A stretch of 64,000 bases of DNA from Sporomusa malonica (GCF_900176355.1 NZ_FWXI01000009.1:124001-188000); one strand, 5' to 3'. Positions 17,751-26,398 are shown, counted from the stretch's first letter. Numbers and translations: made by a program. The notes: generated by a model from the sequence alone, not told the origin.

Positions 17751-18758
17751 TCAGTCCTGCTTGGTATCTTTGGCTGACAAAGGCCGTAATCCTAAGTCTT
17801 TTACCATTGCCACATCCATATCACTGCTGCGCCCGCCGGTTGTCAGATAGCCACCAATCATCATACCATTGATGCCGCCCATCAAGCTGATGGACTGTAG
17901 ATCCCGCAGGTTAACTTCCCGTCCGCCAGCAGTCCGAATACCTCGCTCAGGCATAATAAACCGGAAAAGTGCAAATGTCTTTAAGATTTCACGCGGCGGC
18001 ACAGAAGGCTGTTCGGCCATTGCAGTACCTTTAATGGGGGTTAATACATTGAGCGGCACAGAATGAACACCAAACTTCTTTAGCTCAAAGGCCATATCTA
18101 ATCTGTCTTCCATGCTTTCACCTAGACCGATAATACCGCCAGAACATATCTCAAGCCCTGCTTCATGGGCAATACCGATTGTCTCTGCTCTGTCATCATA
18201 TGTATGAGTTGTGCACACTTCAGCGTAAAAATTGCGACTGCTTTCGACATTATGATGGTAGCGGTTGACCCCAGCTGCCTTTAATGCTTTGGCTCTTTCC
18301 AATGTCAATGTACCAAGTGAGGCGCATACCATCAAATTTGTTTCCTTTTTTATCCGCTCAAGTGCACTTACAATCTTGGGAAAGTCCTTGTCGCCATCTA
18401 CCCCTCTACCACTGGTAACTATACTAAACCGGAGCGCACCGCCAGCTTCGGCCTGCCTGGCTGCTGCAACAAGTTCATCTTCACTAAGCAGCGGATAAAT
18501 TTGAATGCTAGCCTTATGATGGGCTGACTGGGCACAAAAACGACAGTTCTCTGAACACATGCCAGAGCGGCCATTGACGATAGCACATAAGTCTACATCA
18601 TCACCCACAAACTGCTGCCTTATCTTATCAGCCATTGCTAATAAGAATGGGACATCCTTATCTTCAACTTCTGCCAATTTTGATGCTTCTTCCCGGGAAA
18701 TTTCTCCGCCCTCAAGCACCTTATTACCAAGCTTAATAATTAAATCAAAATTAGACAT
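17751..18758 (-). CDS. bioB: Biotin synthase
   Basis: 335 residues, radical SAM enzyme that inserts sulfur into dethiobiotin. The cluster motif C-x3-C-x2-C is in CSENCRFCAQS, and the second-cluster ligands lie in VCASLGTL, EVCTTHTYDDR and EICSGGIIGLGE, with the conserved Arg in IRTAGGREVNLRDLQ. Shine-Dalgarno GGAGG precedes the ATG. It is the first gene of the operon and is controlled by two BirA operators just upstream. Confidence 0.97.
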   Translation of the reverse strand: MSNFDLIIKLGNKVLEGGEISREEASKLAEVEDKDVPFLLAMADKIRQQFVGDDVDLCAIVNGRSGMCSENCRFCAQSAHHKASIQIYPLLSEDELVAAARQAEAGGALRFSIVTSGRGVDGDKDFPKIVSALERIKKETNLMVCASLGTLTLERAKALKAAGVNRYHHNVESSRNFYAEVCTTHTYDDRAETIGIAHEAGLEICSGGIIGLGESMEDRLDMAFELKKFGVHSVPLNVLTPIKGTAMAEQPSVPPREILKTFALFRFIMPERGIRTAGGREVNLRDLQSISLMGGINGMMIGGYLTTGGRSSDMDVAMVKDLGLRPLSAKDTKQD

Positions 18759-18774
18759 GTTATTCCTCCGCTCA

Positions 18775-18807
18775 TTGTTAACTTCCTCTTTGCTATACGG
18801 TTAACTG
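18775..18807. promoter_or_regulatory. BirA operator, proximal copy
   Basis: Half-sites TTGTTAACT (18775-18783) and GGTTAACTG (18799-18807) with a 15-bp spacer. This matches the Firmicute BirA pattern TTGTTAACC-N15-GGTTAACAA with small deviations. It lies 17 bp upstream of bioB. Confidence 0.8.
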
Positions 18808-18816
18808 TTTTTGCAT

Positions 18817-18849
18817 TTGTTAACCACTGCCATCAGCAGCGGTTAACAC
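18817..18849. promoter_or_regulatory. BirA operator, distal copy
   Basis: Half-sites TTGTTAACC (18817-18825) and GGTTAACAC (18841-18849), again with a 15-bp spacer and nearly perfect. It starts exactly 42 bp from the proximal copy. Confidence 0.9.
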
Positions 18850-18995
18850 CAAAATTATACTACGTGTTTGCTAATCTGTAAATCAAAAAATAGTACCGTC
18901 TAAACTGCGGGCAACTGCATTAGAGTTGTCCGATACTCGTTTCCGAAGATCTGCGACATTTTCGCATGTTTTGACAATAAAGGAAGGATTTTCTC

Positions 18996-19160
18996 ATGGA
19001 TTATGTTGAATATTACCAGAATAAAGCGCTCTATCAGTTACCGTATTGCAGGAAGGAGCAAACAGCATATGACATACTTTCGCCATATAAACTGGAATGT
19101 TTTCAATATAGTTGCCACATATATTTCGCTCAGCTTCGTCTGGATCCTTGCGTCAGATGA
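18996..19160 (+). CDS. Possible short reading frame overlapping the kinase start (54 aa)
   Basis: ATG at 18996 has a good Shine-Dalgarno AAGGAAGG 8 bases upstream, better placed than that of many genes here. It opens a 54-codon frame (MDYVEYYQNKALYQLPYC...) that runs across the start of the kinase in another frame and stops at 19160. The product is Tyr-rich with no recognised domain. It may be a leader peptide that tunes kinase translation, or chance. Confidence 0.3.
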   Translation: MDYVEYYQNKALYQLPYCRKEQTAYDILSPYKLECFQYSCHIYFAQLRLDPCVR

Positions 19161-20082
19161 GTTTGTCAGAATGGTTGCTTCCGATCCAGAAGTTTTCCGT
19201 AATTTATCAGTAGCGAAGGGATGGTTCTTTGTTATCGTTACCGCTTCCCTTCTATATGTCCAAATCAGCCGTTACACAGTACTCATCGAAAACAAAGAGT
19301 CAATGCTAAGAAAACGCAACGAAGAACTTATAGAACTGAGCAACGAACTAAGTCGTCAATTAAAAGCAGTCCAGCAGCATGAAAACCAGCTAAAGCTACG
19401 AAATCAAGAACTAGATCAGTTTGCCTATATTGTATCACATGATCTAAAAGCACCACTGCGTGCCATAACAAACTTGTCGTCCTGGATCGAAGAAGATTTA
19501 CAGGATACCCATTCTGAGGAAATCAGGAACAATTTATCACTTTTACGAAAACGGGTTTATCGTATGGATAACTTAATCCAAGGTATCCTTGAATATTCTA
19601 GAGTAGGCCGGACTACTAGCCCTGTCCAACAATGCAATATCGCCTCATTGCTGGATGATATTATTGATGATTTGCATCCGCCCGCAGGGTTCCAGATTGA
19701 AATTGGTGCTGATATGCCTACCATTAAAACAAATAGCCTCCGCCTAAGACAGGTACTAGCAAACCTGATTGATAATGCTATTAAGCATCATGATAAACAA
19801 AACGGTACTATCCGTATTGCCATACACGATATGGGGGACTTTTACGAATTCTCAGTGGAGGATGACGGCCCGGGAATTGCTTCTGCTTATCATGAAAAAA
19901 TATTTGAGATTTTTCAAGTATTAAAGCCTAGAGATACTACAGAAAATACCGGCGTCGGTTTAGCCTTAGTTAAAAAGATTGTTGAGAGCCAAGCCGGTAA
20001 AATACAAGTTGATTCTGCTGACGGGCAGGGGACAACCTTCCGTTTTACCTGGCTGAAACAAAAGGAGATTACCTCATGGTAG
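19069..20082 (+). CDS. Membrane sensor histidine kinase
   Basis: 337 residues from the ATG at 19069, chosen because GGAAGGAG lies about 10 bases upstream; an in-frame ATG at 19003 gives 22 more residues. Two membrane segments (about 12-32 and 50-72) enclose a short external loop. A coiled coil follows, then HisKA with the phospho-His in YIVSHDLKAPLRAI and an ATPase domain with NLIDNAIKHH, EDDGPGI and GVGLALVKKIVE. It is of the phytochrome-kinase-like DHp type. It overlaps the next gene by 7 bp. Confidence 0.9.
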   Translation: MTYFRHINWNVFNIVATYISLSFVWILASDEFVRMVASDPEVFRNLSVAKGWFFVIVTASLLYVQISRYTVLIENKESMLRKRNEELIELSNELSRQLKAVQQHENQLKLRNQELDQFAYIVSHDLKAPLRAITNLSSWIEEDLQDTHSEEIRNNLSLLRKRVYRMDNLIQGILEYSRVGRTTSPVQQCNIASLLDDIIDDLHPPAGFQIEIGADMPTIKTNSLRLRQVLANLIDNAIKHHDKQNGTIRIAIHDMGDFYEFSVEDDGPGIASAYHEKIFEIFQVLKPRDTTENTGVGLALVKKIVESQAGKIQVDSADGQGTTFRFTWLKQKEITSW

Positions 20083-21269
20083 AAAAGCCGCACTTAAAAC
20101 TGCTTGTGGTCGACGATGACATGGTCGATCGAATGGCTATCATCCGGCAAATGAAGTCATCTGGTATTTCGGCAGAATATTGGGAGGCAGAAACTTACGC
20201 TAAAGGGATAGAAGCGGCCAAGAGCAGCTCTTATGACTGCATTCTTGTCGATTATCGATTACCAGATGGCACTGGCATTGACTTTATCGAGCTGCTAAAC
20301 CTGGAAACTATCCCTACCCCGATCATTGTCCTTACCGGACAAGGCGACGAAACCGTGGCCGTTGAAGCAATGAAAGCTGGTGCCTCCGACTACCTGGTTA
20401 AAGGCTGCTTTCAGGCAGAAGCCTTGGTCCAAGCGGTGTTAGGCTGTATCAGACTGCACCATGCACAATTAGCTGCCAAAAAGGCTGAAGAAAAGGCTCT
20501 TCAATCCGAGAAAATGGCCCTGCTAGGGACTACCATTGCGGCTATCTCCCATGAAATTAACCAGCCGCTAAATGCTATTAAACTAATATCAGGTTCTATG
20601 CTCTACCGGCACCGTAAAGGAGAACAACTGACTCAAGAAACCATGGTAGATACCCTATCTAAAATTCATGCAAGCTGTGAACGAATCGAGGACATTATTC
20701 ACGATGTGCGTGCATTTATCTATCGCGAATATAACTCCCCGAACGTTGCCTGCAACATCAATACGGCGATAACTAACGTAGTAGACGCACTCCAAGACAC
20801 CTGCTCTGTAAGCGGCATCACAATAGAGCTACGGCTTTCTCCTGACCTGCCTGCCATCCGTGCGGACTTACAACGCATTGAGGAGGCAATATCCAATATT
20901 GTCACAAACGCCATCCATGCACTCGAAGATATGGACAAATCAGACAAACTAATTTGCATTGAAACTTATTATGATGGAGATGTCATCCTTACAATCCGCG
21001 ATAACGGCCCCGGAATAGAAGAAAGTATCCAGGAGAAAGTCTTTGACCCTTTCTTCTCAACAAAAAGTTCAGGCAAGGGCATGGGGCTTGGGCTACCCAT
21101 TTCGCTGTTGACAATCCAAGCTGCAGGCGGAAATATTCAATATCGAACTAATGCTGATAAAGGAGCCTCCTTTTATATCTCATTTCCTGCATTCGGCGAG
21201 GCATCTTCAGATGATTCTCCCAAGCATGGCACAGGGGTGATAGGACTTGAACGTTCTGCTAACAGATGA
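20076..21269 (+). CDS. Receiver-histidine kinase hybrid (REC-HisKA-HATPase)
   Basis: 397 residues, soluble. The N-terminal receiver domain (about 7-125) has the DDD cluster at 13-15, Asp59 in ILVDYRLPDG and the conserved Lys in DYLVKG. A short coiled coil leads to a kinase with His in AISHEINQPLNAIK and an ATPase domain with NIVTNAIHAL, RDNGPGI and GMGLGLPIS, close to the NtrB/DctB type. This suggests a relay in which the upstream membrane kinase phosphorylates the receiver and this kinase feeds the NtrC-type protein next to it. That order is inference from gene order. Confidence 0.9.
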   Translation: MVEKPHLKLLVVDDDMVDRMAIIRQMKSSGISAEYWEAETYAKGIEAAKSSSYDCILVDYRLPDGTGIDFIELLNLETIPTPIIVLTGQGDETVAVEAMKAGASDYLVKGCFQAEALVQAVLGCIRLHHAQLAAKKAEEKALQSEKMALLGTTIAAISHEINQPLNAIKLISGSMLYRHRKGEQLTQETMVDTLSKIHASCERIEDIIHDVRAFIYREYNSPNVACNINTAITNVVDALQDTCSVSGITIELRLSPDLPAIRADLQRIEEAISNIVTNAIHALEDMDKSDKLICIETYYDGDVILTIRDNGPGIEESIQEKVFDPFFSTKSSGKGMGLGLPISLLTIQAAGGNIQYRTNADKGASFYISFPAFGEASSDDSPKHGTGVIGLERSANR

Positions 21270-22701
21270 TGATAATTTAAGCAGAGAAATAATCGCCGAA
21301 ATACTACGCGATTTGGGGCATTGTGTTACAGAAGCCACAAACGGTAAACAGGCCTTTGAGCACTTTGCAACTGGTAGTTTCCCTATGGTCATTTCTGATT
21401 TAAAGATGCCAAAAATGTCAGGTCTTGATCTACTAGACGCCATCAAATCCGCCTCAGCCGGCCAGCATACTGACGTAGTACTCATTACCGGTTTCGCAGA
21501 CATAAAGTCGGCTGTCTCTGCCTTACGGGCTGGAGCGTATGACTATCTGCTAAAACCGATTAATGTTGAAGAACTTATCGCTGTTACTGAGCGGGTTGCT
21601 GAGCACCAGGCTCTACGGCAAGAAAATCAGATATTGACTACCAACTTTGCTGAGAAGGTACAGGAAGCCACTGCCGAAACGCAGGAACAGTTATACCAGT
21701 TAAAAAAGCTGGTAGCCGGTTCATTGAAAGTCGGCGAAGTAGCTGTTTTTTCCGAAAAAATGAGAGAAGTTATGAATTTAGCACAAAAACACTCGTTAGA
21801 CCGGTCGCTGCCTGTGCTAATCCAAGGCGAAACAGGAACCGGTAAAGAAGTTATTGCGCGAATGATCCATTATGGAAAGCTAAATGAAATCACCCCGTTT
21901 GTTGATGTTAATTGTGCAGCCATAACCCCAAACCTATTTGAAAGCGAAATCTTTGGTTATGAATCTGGAGCTTTTACCGGTGCATTAAGTAAGGGCCAAA
22001 AAGGCAAATTCGATTTAGCAGCAGGCGGCACACTTTTTCTGGATGAGGTTGGAGAAATTCCGCTAGAGCTTCAAGGAAAACTCCTAAGGGTTATCCAGGA
22101 AAAAGAGTATTACCGGGTTGGCGGGCTAAAAAAACTAAAAACAGATGTGCGCCTGGTTTGCGCCACAAATGTAGAGCTTGAAAAAAAGGTAGAGCAGGGT
22201 CATTTTCGCCGTGATCTCTATCATCGCTTGCGTGTGGGATTTATAAATATTCCTGCTCTTCGCAGTCGCAAAGAAGAGATTATTCCCCTTGCTGTCATGT
22301 TCTTACGGGAATACGCCAAGCAAAAAGGAAAAAACTTCAAAGCAATCAGCCATTCCGCCACGCAAATATTACTTGGCTACTCCTGGCCAGGCAATGTCAG
22401 GGAGCTAAAAAATGCTATGGAATGGGTCACCTTTATGCACGACGGAACAGAAGTACTGCCTGAACATCTTGGAATCATTAATCAGACAGAAACCGCCCAT
22501 CCTAGTGCTACTATAGTAAATCCCGACACCTTCGTACTACCGCCTGAAGGCCTGAATATAGATGCATTTATGTTAAGCCTGGTTGAAAAGGCCCTAGTGT
22601 TAAACGGTGGTAATAAGAGCGCAACTGCGTCATATCTTGGTATTTCAAGAAAATCTCTTTACCGTCGACTACAACATACAGACTTGAGTATCAAATATTG
22701 A
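21247..22701 (+). CDS. NtrC-family sigma-54-dependent response regulator
   Basis: 484 residues. Receiver domain (1-120) has phospho-acceptor Asp51 in MVISDLKMPK. The central AAA+ domain (about 160-400) has Walker A GETGTGKE, the sigma-54-contacting loop GAFTGA, and GGTLFLDEVGEI. A Fis-type helix-turn-helix is at the C-terminus (SATASYLGISRKSLYRRLQ). It starts with TTG at 21247 inside the previous gene (23-bp overlap), with GGGGTG upstream. Its likely target is the sigma-54 promoter at 22863-22880, just beyond its own stop codon. Confidence 0.94.
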   Translation: MNVLLTDDDNLSREIIAEILRDLGHCVTEATNGKQAFEHFATGSFPMVISDLKMPKMSGLDLLDAIKSASAGQHTDVVLITGFADIKSAVSALRAGAYDYLLKPINVEELIAVTERVAEHQALRQENQILTTNFAEKVQEATAETQEQLYQLKKLVAGSLKVGEVAVFSEKMREVMNLAQKHSLDRSLPVLIQGETGTGKEVIARMIHYGKLNEITPFVDVNCAAITPNLFESEIFGYESGAFTGALSKGQKGKFDLAAGGTLFLDEVGEIPLELQGKLLRVIQEKEYYRVGGLKKLKTDVRLVCATNVELEKKVEQGHFRRDLYHRLRVGFINIPALRSRKEEIIPLAVMFLREYAKQKGKNFKAISHSATQILLGYSWPGNVRELKNAMEWVTFMHDGTEVLPEHLGIINQTETAHPSATIVNPDTFVLPPEGLNIDAFMLSLVEKALVLNGGNKSATASYLGISRKSLYRRLQHTDLSIKY

Positions 22702-22741
22702 GCCAATTGGCTCAGCGGGACAATAAATGTGCGCCAATTGG
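22701..22741. promoter_or_regulatory. Paired palindromic boxes, probable enhancer sites
   Basis: AGCCAATTGGCT at 22701-22712 is a 12-bp palindrome overlapping the last base of the activator gene. CCAATTGG recurs at 22734-22741. Centres are 31 bp apart, close to three helical turns, and about 125-160 bp upstream of the sigma-54 promoter, the usual distance for NtrC-type enhancers. Confidence 0.55.
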
Positions 22742-22849
22742 ACCACACAACAACTCGAACAGGCGAAGCACAACCACTCCCCCTTGATGTCCAAGCTCGC
22801 ACTATCCTGGGTTTACGCAACCGCAACACTGCTTATAAATAAAAAATGG

Positions 22850-22876
22850 GCATGCCAAAATGTTGGCATGCTTTTT
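22850..22876 (+). terminator. Terminator hairpin after the NtrC-type gene
   Basis: Arms 22850-22858 and 22863-22871 are exact 9-bp complements with a 4-base loop, followed by TTTTT. It ends the kinase-kinase-activator operon. Confidence 0.75.
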
Positions 22877-22880
22877 GCTT
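22863..22880 (+). promoter_or_regulatory. Sigma-54 (-24/-12) promoter
   Basis: TTGGCATG, four bases, then TTGCTT: GG and GC are exactly 10 bp apart as sigma-54 requires. The -24 element is the right arm of the terminator hairpin and the -12 element follows its T-run. It would start transcripts near 22890, about 55 bp before the receiver gene. The gene just upstream encodes a sigma-54 activator. Confidence 0.72.
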
Positions 22881-22944
22881 TATATACAAGTAATTGACAA
22901 GCCAGGCAGTAGTGTCCTGGACTATGCGGGAGAGATGCTTGTTT

Positions 22945-23319
22945 ATGCGCATACTCATTGCCGACGATGATGCAGAGCATGTTGCTGTCCTATCCAGCTT
23001 ACTTCAGTTATTAGGTCATGAATGCGAATGTTTCACTGTTCCCCGGTTAGCCGTCACTGCGAATGATAAAAATCCTTACGATATTGTGCTAACCGACCTA
23101 TGCATGCCTGATATGAACGGTAAAGAAGTACTCCAGCATGTTGTGAGCAAAAAAACAAAAACAATTGTAATTATCATCACAGGCTTATATGATCCCCAAA
23201 TGGCAGCTGAATTGCTGGCACAAGGTGCCTATGCACTTTTTACCAAGCCATTGGACGTTAACCAGCTTATCCGATCAATTGAATTACTAGGAGTCAAGCA
23301 GGATAATTTGTCTACATAA
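22945..23319 (+). CDS. Single-domain response regulator (receiver only)
   Basis: 124 residues from the ATG at 22945, preceded by CGGGAGAG. It is a receiver domain with the acidic DDD at 7-9, phospho-acceptor Asp51 in IVLTDLCMPD, and Lys in FTKPLDV. There is no output domain, as in Spo0F-like relay proteins and CheY-like proteins. It is the first gene after the sigma-54 promoter and is followed by a small Cys-containing protein and a soluble kinase. It probably acts as a phosphate shuttle with those kinases. Confidence 0.9.
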   Translation: MRILIADDDAEHVAVLSSLLQLLGHECECFTVPRLAVTANDKNPYDIVLTDLCMPDMNGKEVLQHVVSKKTKTIVIIITGLYDPQMAAELLAQGAYALFTKPLDVNQLIRSIELLGVKQDNLST

Positions 23320-23366
23320 TGTGAAATCTCATGAAAAAAACCAATAATTTAGGGAGGCAATATACA

Positions 23367-23549
23367 ATGAAAAAACAGGGTTTTACAATGGTAAAAACAG
23401 AGGACCTGTCCCTAGCTGTAATAGCTCATCTTAAAGCTGATTTTATGCCTTATCAAGAACCTGCAGTTATGTGTACATTAGATCACAGGAAGTATCCGCT
23501 AGTTTGTGAGGGCGTGTGTTGGCATTGTACGCATAATGCTGATTATTAG
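23367..23549 (+). CDS. Small cysteine-containing protein (60 aa)
   Basis: ATG at 23367 with AGGGAGGC 8 bases upstream. The protein is soluble and ends with a Cys/His cluster: MCTLDHRKYPLVCEGVCWHC followed by TH. Four Cys and several His could bind a metal. I do not recognise the family. Its position between a receiver protein and a histidine kinase suggests a modulator of that relay, which is inference only. Confidence 0.65.
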   Translation: MKKQGFTMVKTEDLSLAVIAHLKADFMPYQEPAVMCTLDHRKYPLVCEGVCWHCTHNADY

Positions 23550-23597
23550 GTGCTATCATGTATCTGATTTATAAGTTTAAGATATAATGAGGCGACA

Positions 23598-24311
23598 ATG
23601 AATAATATAATTATTAATTCTAACGTGGCAGCTGCCCAGCTTGACAGACTCAACTTTGCAAGTGATATGGCTGCAAACCTGACTCACGAGATACGAAATC
23701 CCTTAACTACCGTCCATGGTTTTCTGCAATACTTTAAACGAAAAGAAGAGCAGCAACAGCGTATCGAACTATATGAACTAATGATTAGTGAGCTTGATAA
23801 AATCAATCATATTATTACAGAATTTCTTGCGCTTGACAAAAACAAAGCCCTTCGTTTGGACAAACTTAATCTTAATATATTATTACAAAAATTGCTGCCT
23901 TCGATTTTATCGAAAGCAGCAGCAAAAGATATCCACATTACGTTAGCCATGCCTGAAATACCAGAGCTCCTCCTTGATAAAGAAGAAATCGGAAAAGCCA
24001 TTCTCCACTTAGTATATAATGCTATAGAAGCTTCACCACCGCAAGGAACTGTTGTCATTGAAACCAGAGTAACCTCTGAACACATCGCCTTATTAGTAAA
24101 GGATTATGGTTCAGGAATTGAAACCAGCGTTCTCGAAAAATTGGGTACCCCTTTTATTACTGATAAAACAAACCGGCTTGGTCTTGGATTACCTCTTTGC
24201 CTGCGAATTGCTGAACTCCACAATGCAAGCTTGCATATTGACACCAAAGAAAGTGGTACCACAGTGGGACTATTGTTTAATAAGCCCGAAAGCGTTTGTT
24301 CAATACCCTAA
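23598..24311 (+). CDS. Soluble histidine kinase, sporulation-kinase type
   Basis: 237 residues with no membrane segment and no sensory domain. HisKA starts near residue 25 with NLTHEIRNPLTTVHGFLQYF, a motif close to Bacillus sporulation kinases KinA-E, and the ATPase domain has HLVYNAIEASPP, KDYGSGI and LGLGLPLCLRIAE. With a receiver-only protein two genes upstream, a Spo0F-like relay is plausible. Its stop codon overlaps the stop of the opposite HD-GYP gene by 4 bp, so there is no terminator between them. Confidence 0.9.
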   Translation: MNNIIINSNVAAAQLDRLNFASDMAANLTHEIRNPLTTVHGFLQYFKRKEEQQQRIELYELMISELDKINHIITEFLALDKNKALRLDKLNLNILLQKLLPSILSKAAAKDIHITLAMPEIPELLLDKEEIGKAILHLVYNAIEASPPQGTVVIETRVTSEHIALLVKDYGSGIETSVLEKLGTPFITDKTNRLGLGLPLCLRIAELHNASLHIDTKESGTTVGLLFNKPESVCSIP

Positions 24312-25456
24312 CAAACCAGCTTGGTTATCTTTAGCTGCTTCTGATTGTTAATATCAAGTACCTGTCCATCTGAAAATCGGATGATACAGTTGCCTTTACC
24401 GCTACGGTTCCAGAATACAAGCTGGCCAGTACGCCCATCATTGAGCGCCACATACCGGCCAATCAGTGTCTGACATAGTTCTTGGAGAAAAGGCGTGCTG
24501 AACTTTGGTGAAAACTTTCCGGAAAAAGTATCTCCTTGGATAGTATCGATAGCGGCAAATGGGGACACCTCTTCCCCATATACCTTTTTGGAAGTCATCG
24601 CGTCATAGGTATCCGCTATCCCCAGTACTTTTGCTATCGGGTGATTCTTAGAAGCATTTGTACGTAGAGGATACCCTGAACCATCATCCCGTTCATGATG
24701 TTGCAAAACACCAAAGCGGACAATCTCTGGAATTTCTATATAATTGCGAAAAAACTTAAAGGCAATCGCCGGATGCTGCCGTACCATATTTAATTCCTCA
24801 TCGGTTAATTTACCGTTTTTATACAGAACCTGCACTGGAATCTCTAATTTACCGATATCATGAAGAATACCTGCTAAAACCAAGTACCTCTGTTGAGCTA
24901 AATCAAAGGCTCCACTTGCAGCGCCAATAATATTAGCCAAAATGCCAACATTGATCGAATGGTGAAATAAGTAGTCTTCAGAGCGCGTGGTGGTATGCAG
25001 TAATGCAGTCGCGCCAATTCCCCTGGAAGAAAGCCACCTGACTGAGTCAACTATTGAATATAGCAGTTTACAATCTAAATGTTTTTCTAACCGGACAAGC
25101 GCAAAACATCTTTTCAAATCCTTTACTGTATTACTATATGCACGTAAAAATTCATTTTCATCTTCAAAGACAACAGCCGGCATGTCGGGCTCACACCGCT
25201 CAACACTTACAGCACTTTCCACCTGAGGCACTAACGCTTCATCCACGGCTTCTATTGGCAGGCTTGGATGAGCAAACTCCCGAATTCGGACAGATCCAAT
25301 ACCATAATTAACAAGCTTCTCAATGTGTTTCTCTGTCAGTATGCTGCCCTCATGAAGCAGCACCCCACCATCGGGCGAAAATACTGTTTCTCCAAGCTCC
25401 AACCCTGGCCCGAGCTTATTCACCGGATATCTAGTAATACTATAAATCTCAGACAT
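24308..25456 (-). CDS. HD-GYP domain phosphodiesterase
   Basis: 382 residues from the ATG at 25456 (GAGGGGAG upstream). The family hydrolyses cyclic-di-GMP. The HD-GYP domain lies in the middle (about 150-300), with the metal ligands in HHSINVG, AGILHDIGKLEIP and LQHHERDDGSGYP, so all key residues are present. An N-terminal domain of about 120 residues and a C-terminal domain of about 70 residues (RTGQLVFWNRSG...) are of unknown role. It is soluble. It is a single gene, with a long intergenic region upstream. Confidence 0.92.
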   Translation of the reverse strand: MSEIYSITRYPVNKLGPGLELGETVFSPDGGVLLHEGSILTEKHIEKLVNYGIGSVRIREFAHPSLPIEAVDEALVPQVESAVSVERCEPDMPAVVFEDENEFLRAYSNTVKDLKRCFALVRLEKHLDCKLLYSIVDSVRWLSSRGIGATALLHTTTRSEDYLFHHSINVGILANIIGAASGAFDLAQQRYLVLAGILHDIGKLEIPVQVLYKNGKLTDEELNMVRQHPAIAFKFFRNYIEIPEIVRFGVLQHHERDDGSGYPLRTNASKNHPIAKVLGIADTYDAMTSKKVYGEEVSPFAAIDTIQGDTFSGKFSPKFSTPFLQELCQTLIGRYVALNDGRTGQLVFWNRSGKGNCIIRFSDGQVLDINNQKQLKITKLVC

Positions 25457-25627
25457 GTGTTTCTCCCCTCTCGAATGCTGCACCTATATAAACTCACTCA
25501 ATTTTTCTGAACTCGCTATGTAAAGCTATCTTGTTTCAATTATTAGCTATTTTGCAGAAATATACAATATATCTATTGAAATTTGCCAATCTTTATTTAT
25601 TTTATCATAGATTTTCTGAAAAAAAAT

Positions 25628-25700
25628 AGGCTATGACGTCAAATCCAGCGTCACAGCCTATTACTTTATCTATGAATAGTTATATTCATAGATAAAGTAA
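25628..25700 (-). terminator. Double-hairpin terminator
   Basis: Hairpin 1 (arms 25661-25677 and 25684-25700) is a perfect 17-bp stem. Hairpin 2 (25628-25638 and 25649-25659) has one mismatch and is followed on the minus strand by a T-run. It ends the three-gene binding protein/kinase/regulator operon. Confidence 0.85.
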
Positions 25701-25734
25701 CCAACCAGTGCTTTTTACACCATCCATAATTCTA

Positions 25735-26394
25735 TTATGCCTTGGTCAGCAACATTCCGTATTTTATAGCATATTCTACCAGTTGGCTTTTTTCTGTACA
25801 GCCAAGCTTCTCCATTGTCCTGGTTTTATAGGTGTCTACTGTTTTAACACTAATACAGAGGATTTGGGCAATCCGGCTCATAGAATAGCCCCTGACCATA
25901 TATTTCAATACCTCACGTTCACGATGTGTCAATATAACATAAGGATCATTAGACTGTGTCACGGGAATTTCCGTAAGCAGCGTATTTAACAGTAACTGCG
26001 CATTCCCGTGGCTCAAATATCGCTGACCTTTCGCCACCGTGCGAACAGCCTCAAAAAGCTCAGTATCTACCGCCTGTTTCTCCACATATCCCAGTGCTCC
26101 GGCCTGCATAGCCGTTTTTAAGTACTGCTCATCTTCATACATAGTAAGCACAAGGATTTTTATTGAGAACCCTCTGCTTTTGATTTCTTTAATGCACTCC
26201 AGGCCACCCATGTTCGGCATTGCCAGATCAGTAATTAACACATCAGCGGTTACTCTTTCCAATAACTGCAGCAGTTGTTCCCCGTCAGAGGCCTCACCTG
26301 CCACTACCAAATCCGGCTCATTATTAAGCAAAAGCTTTAACCCTGTCCTCAGCACTGAATGATCGTCGGCAAGAATAATTTTAATTTTAGACAT
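25735..26394 (-). CDS. NarL/FixJ-family response regulator
   Basis: 219 residues. Receiver domain (1-120) has DDH at 10-12, the phospho-acceptor Asp in DVLITDLAMPN and the conserved Lys in YVEKQ. The C-terminal LuxR-type helix-turn-helix (about 150-215) has LTHREREVLKYMVRGYS and ISVKTVDTYKTRTMEKLG. It follows the kinase gene with a gap of a few bases and is the output of the three-component system. Confidence 0.94.
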   Translation of the reverse strand: MSKIKIILADDHSVLRTGLKLLLNNEPDLVVAGEASDGEQLLQLLERVTADVLITDLAMPNMGGLECIKEIKSRGFSIKILVLTMYEDEQYLKTAMQAGALGYVEKQAVDTELFEAVRTVAKGQRYLSHGNAQLLLNTLLTEIPVTQSNDPYVILTHREREVLKYMVRGYSMSRIAQILCISVKTVDTYKTRTMEKLGCTEKSQLVEYAIKYGMLLTKA

Positions 26395-26398
26395 CTAT

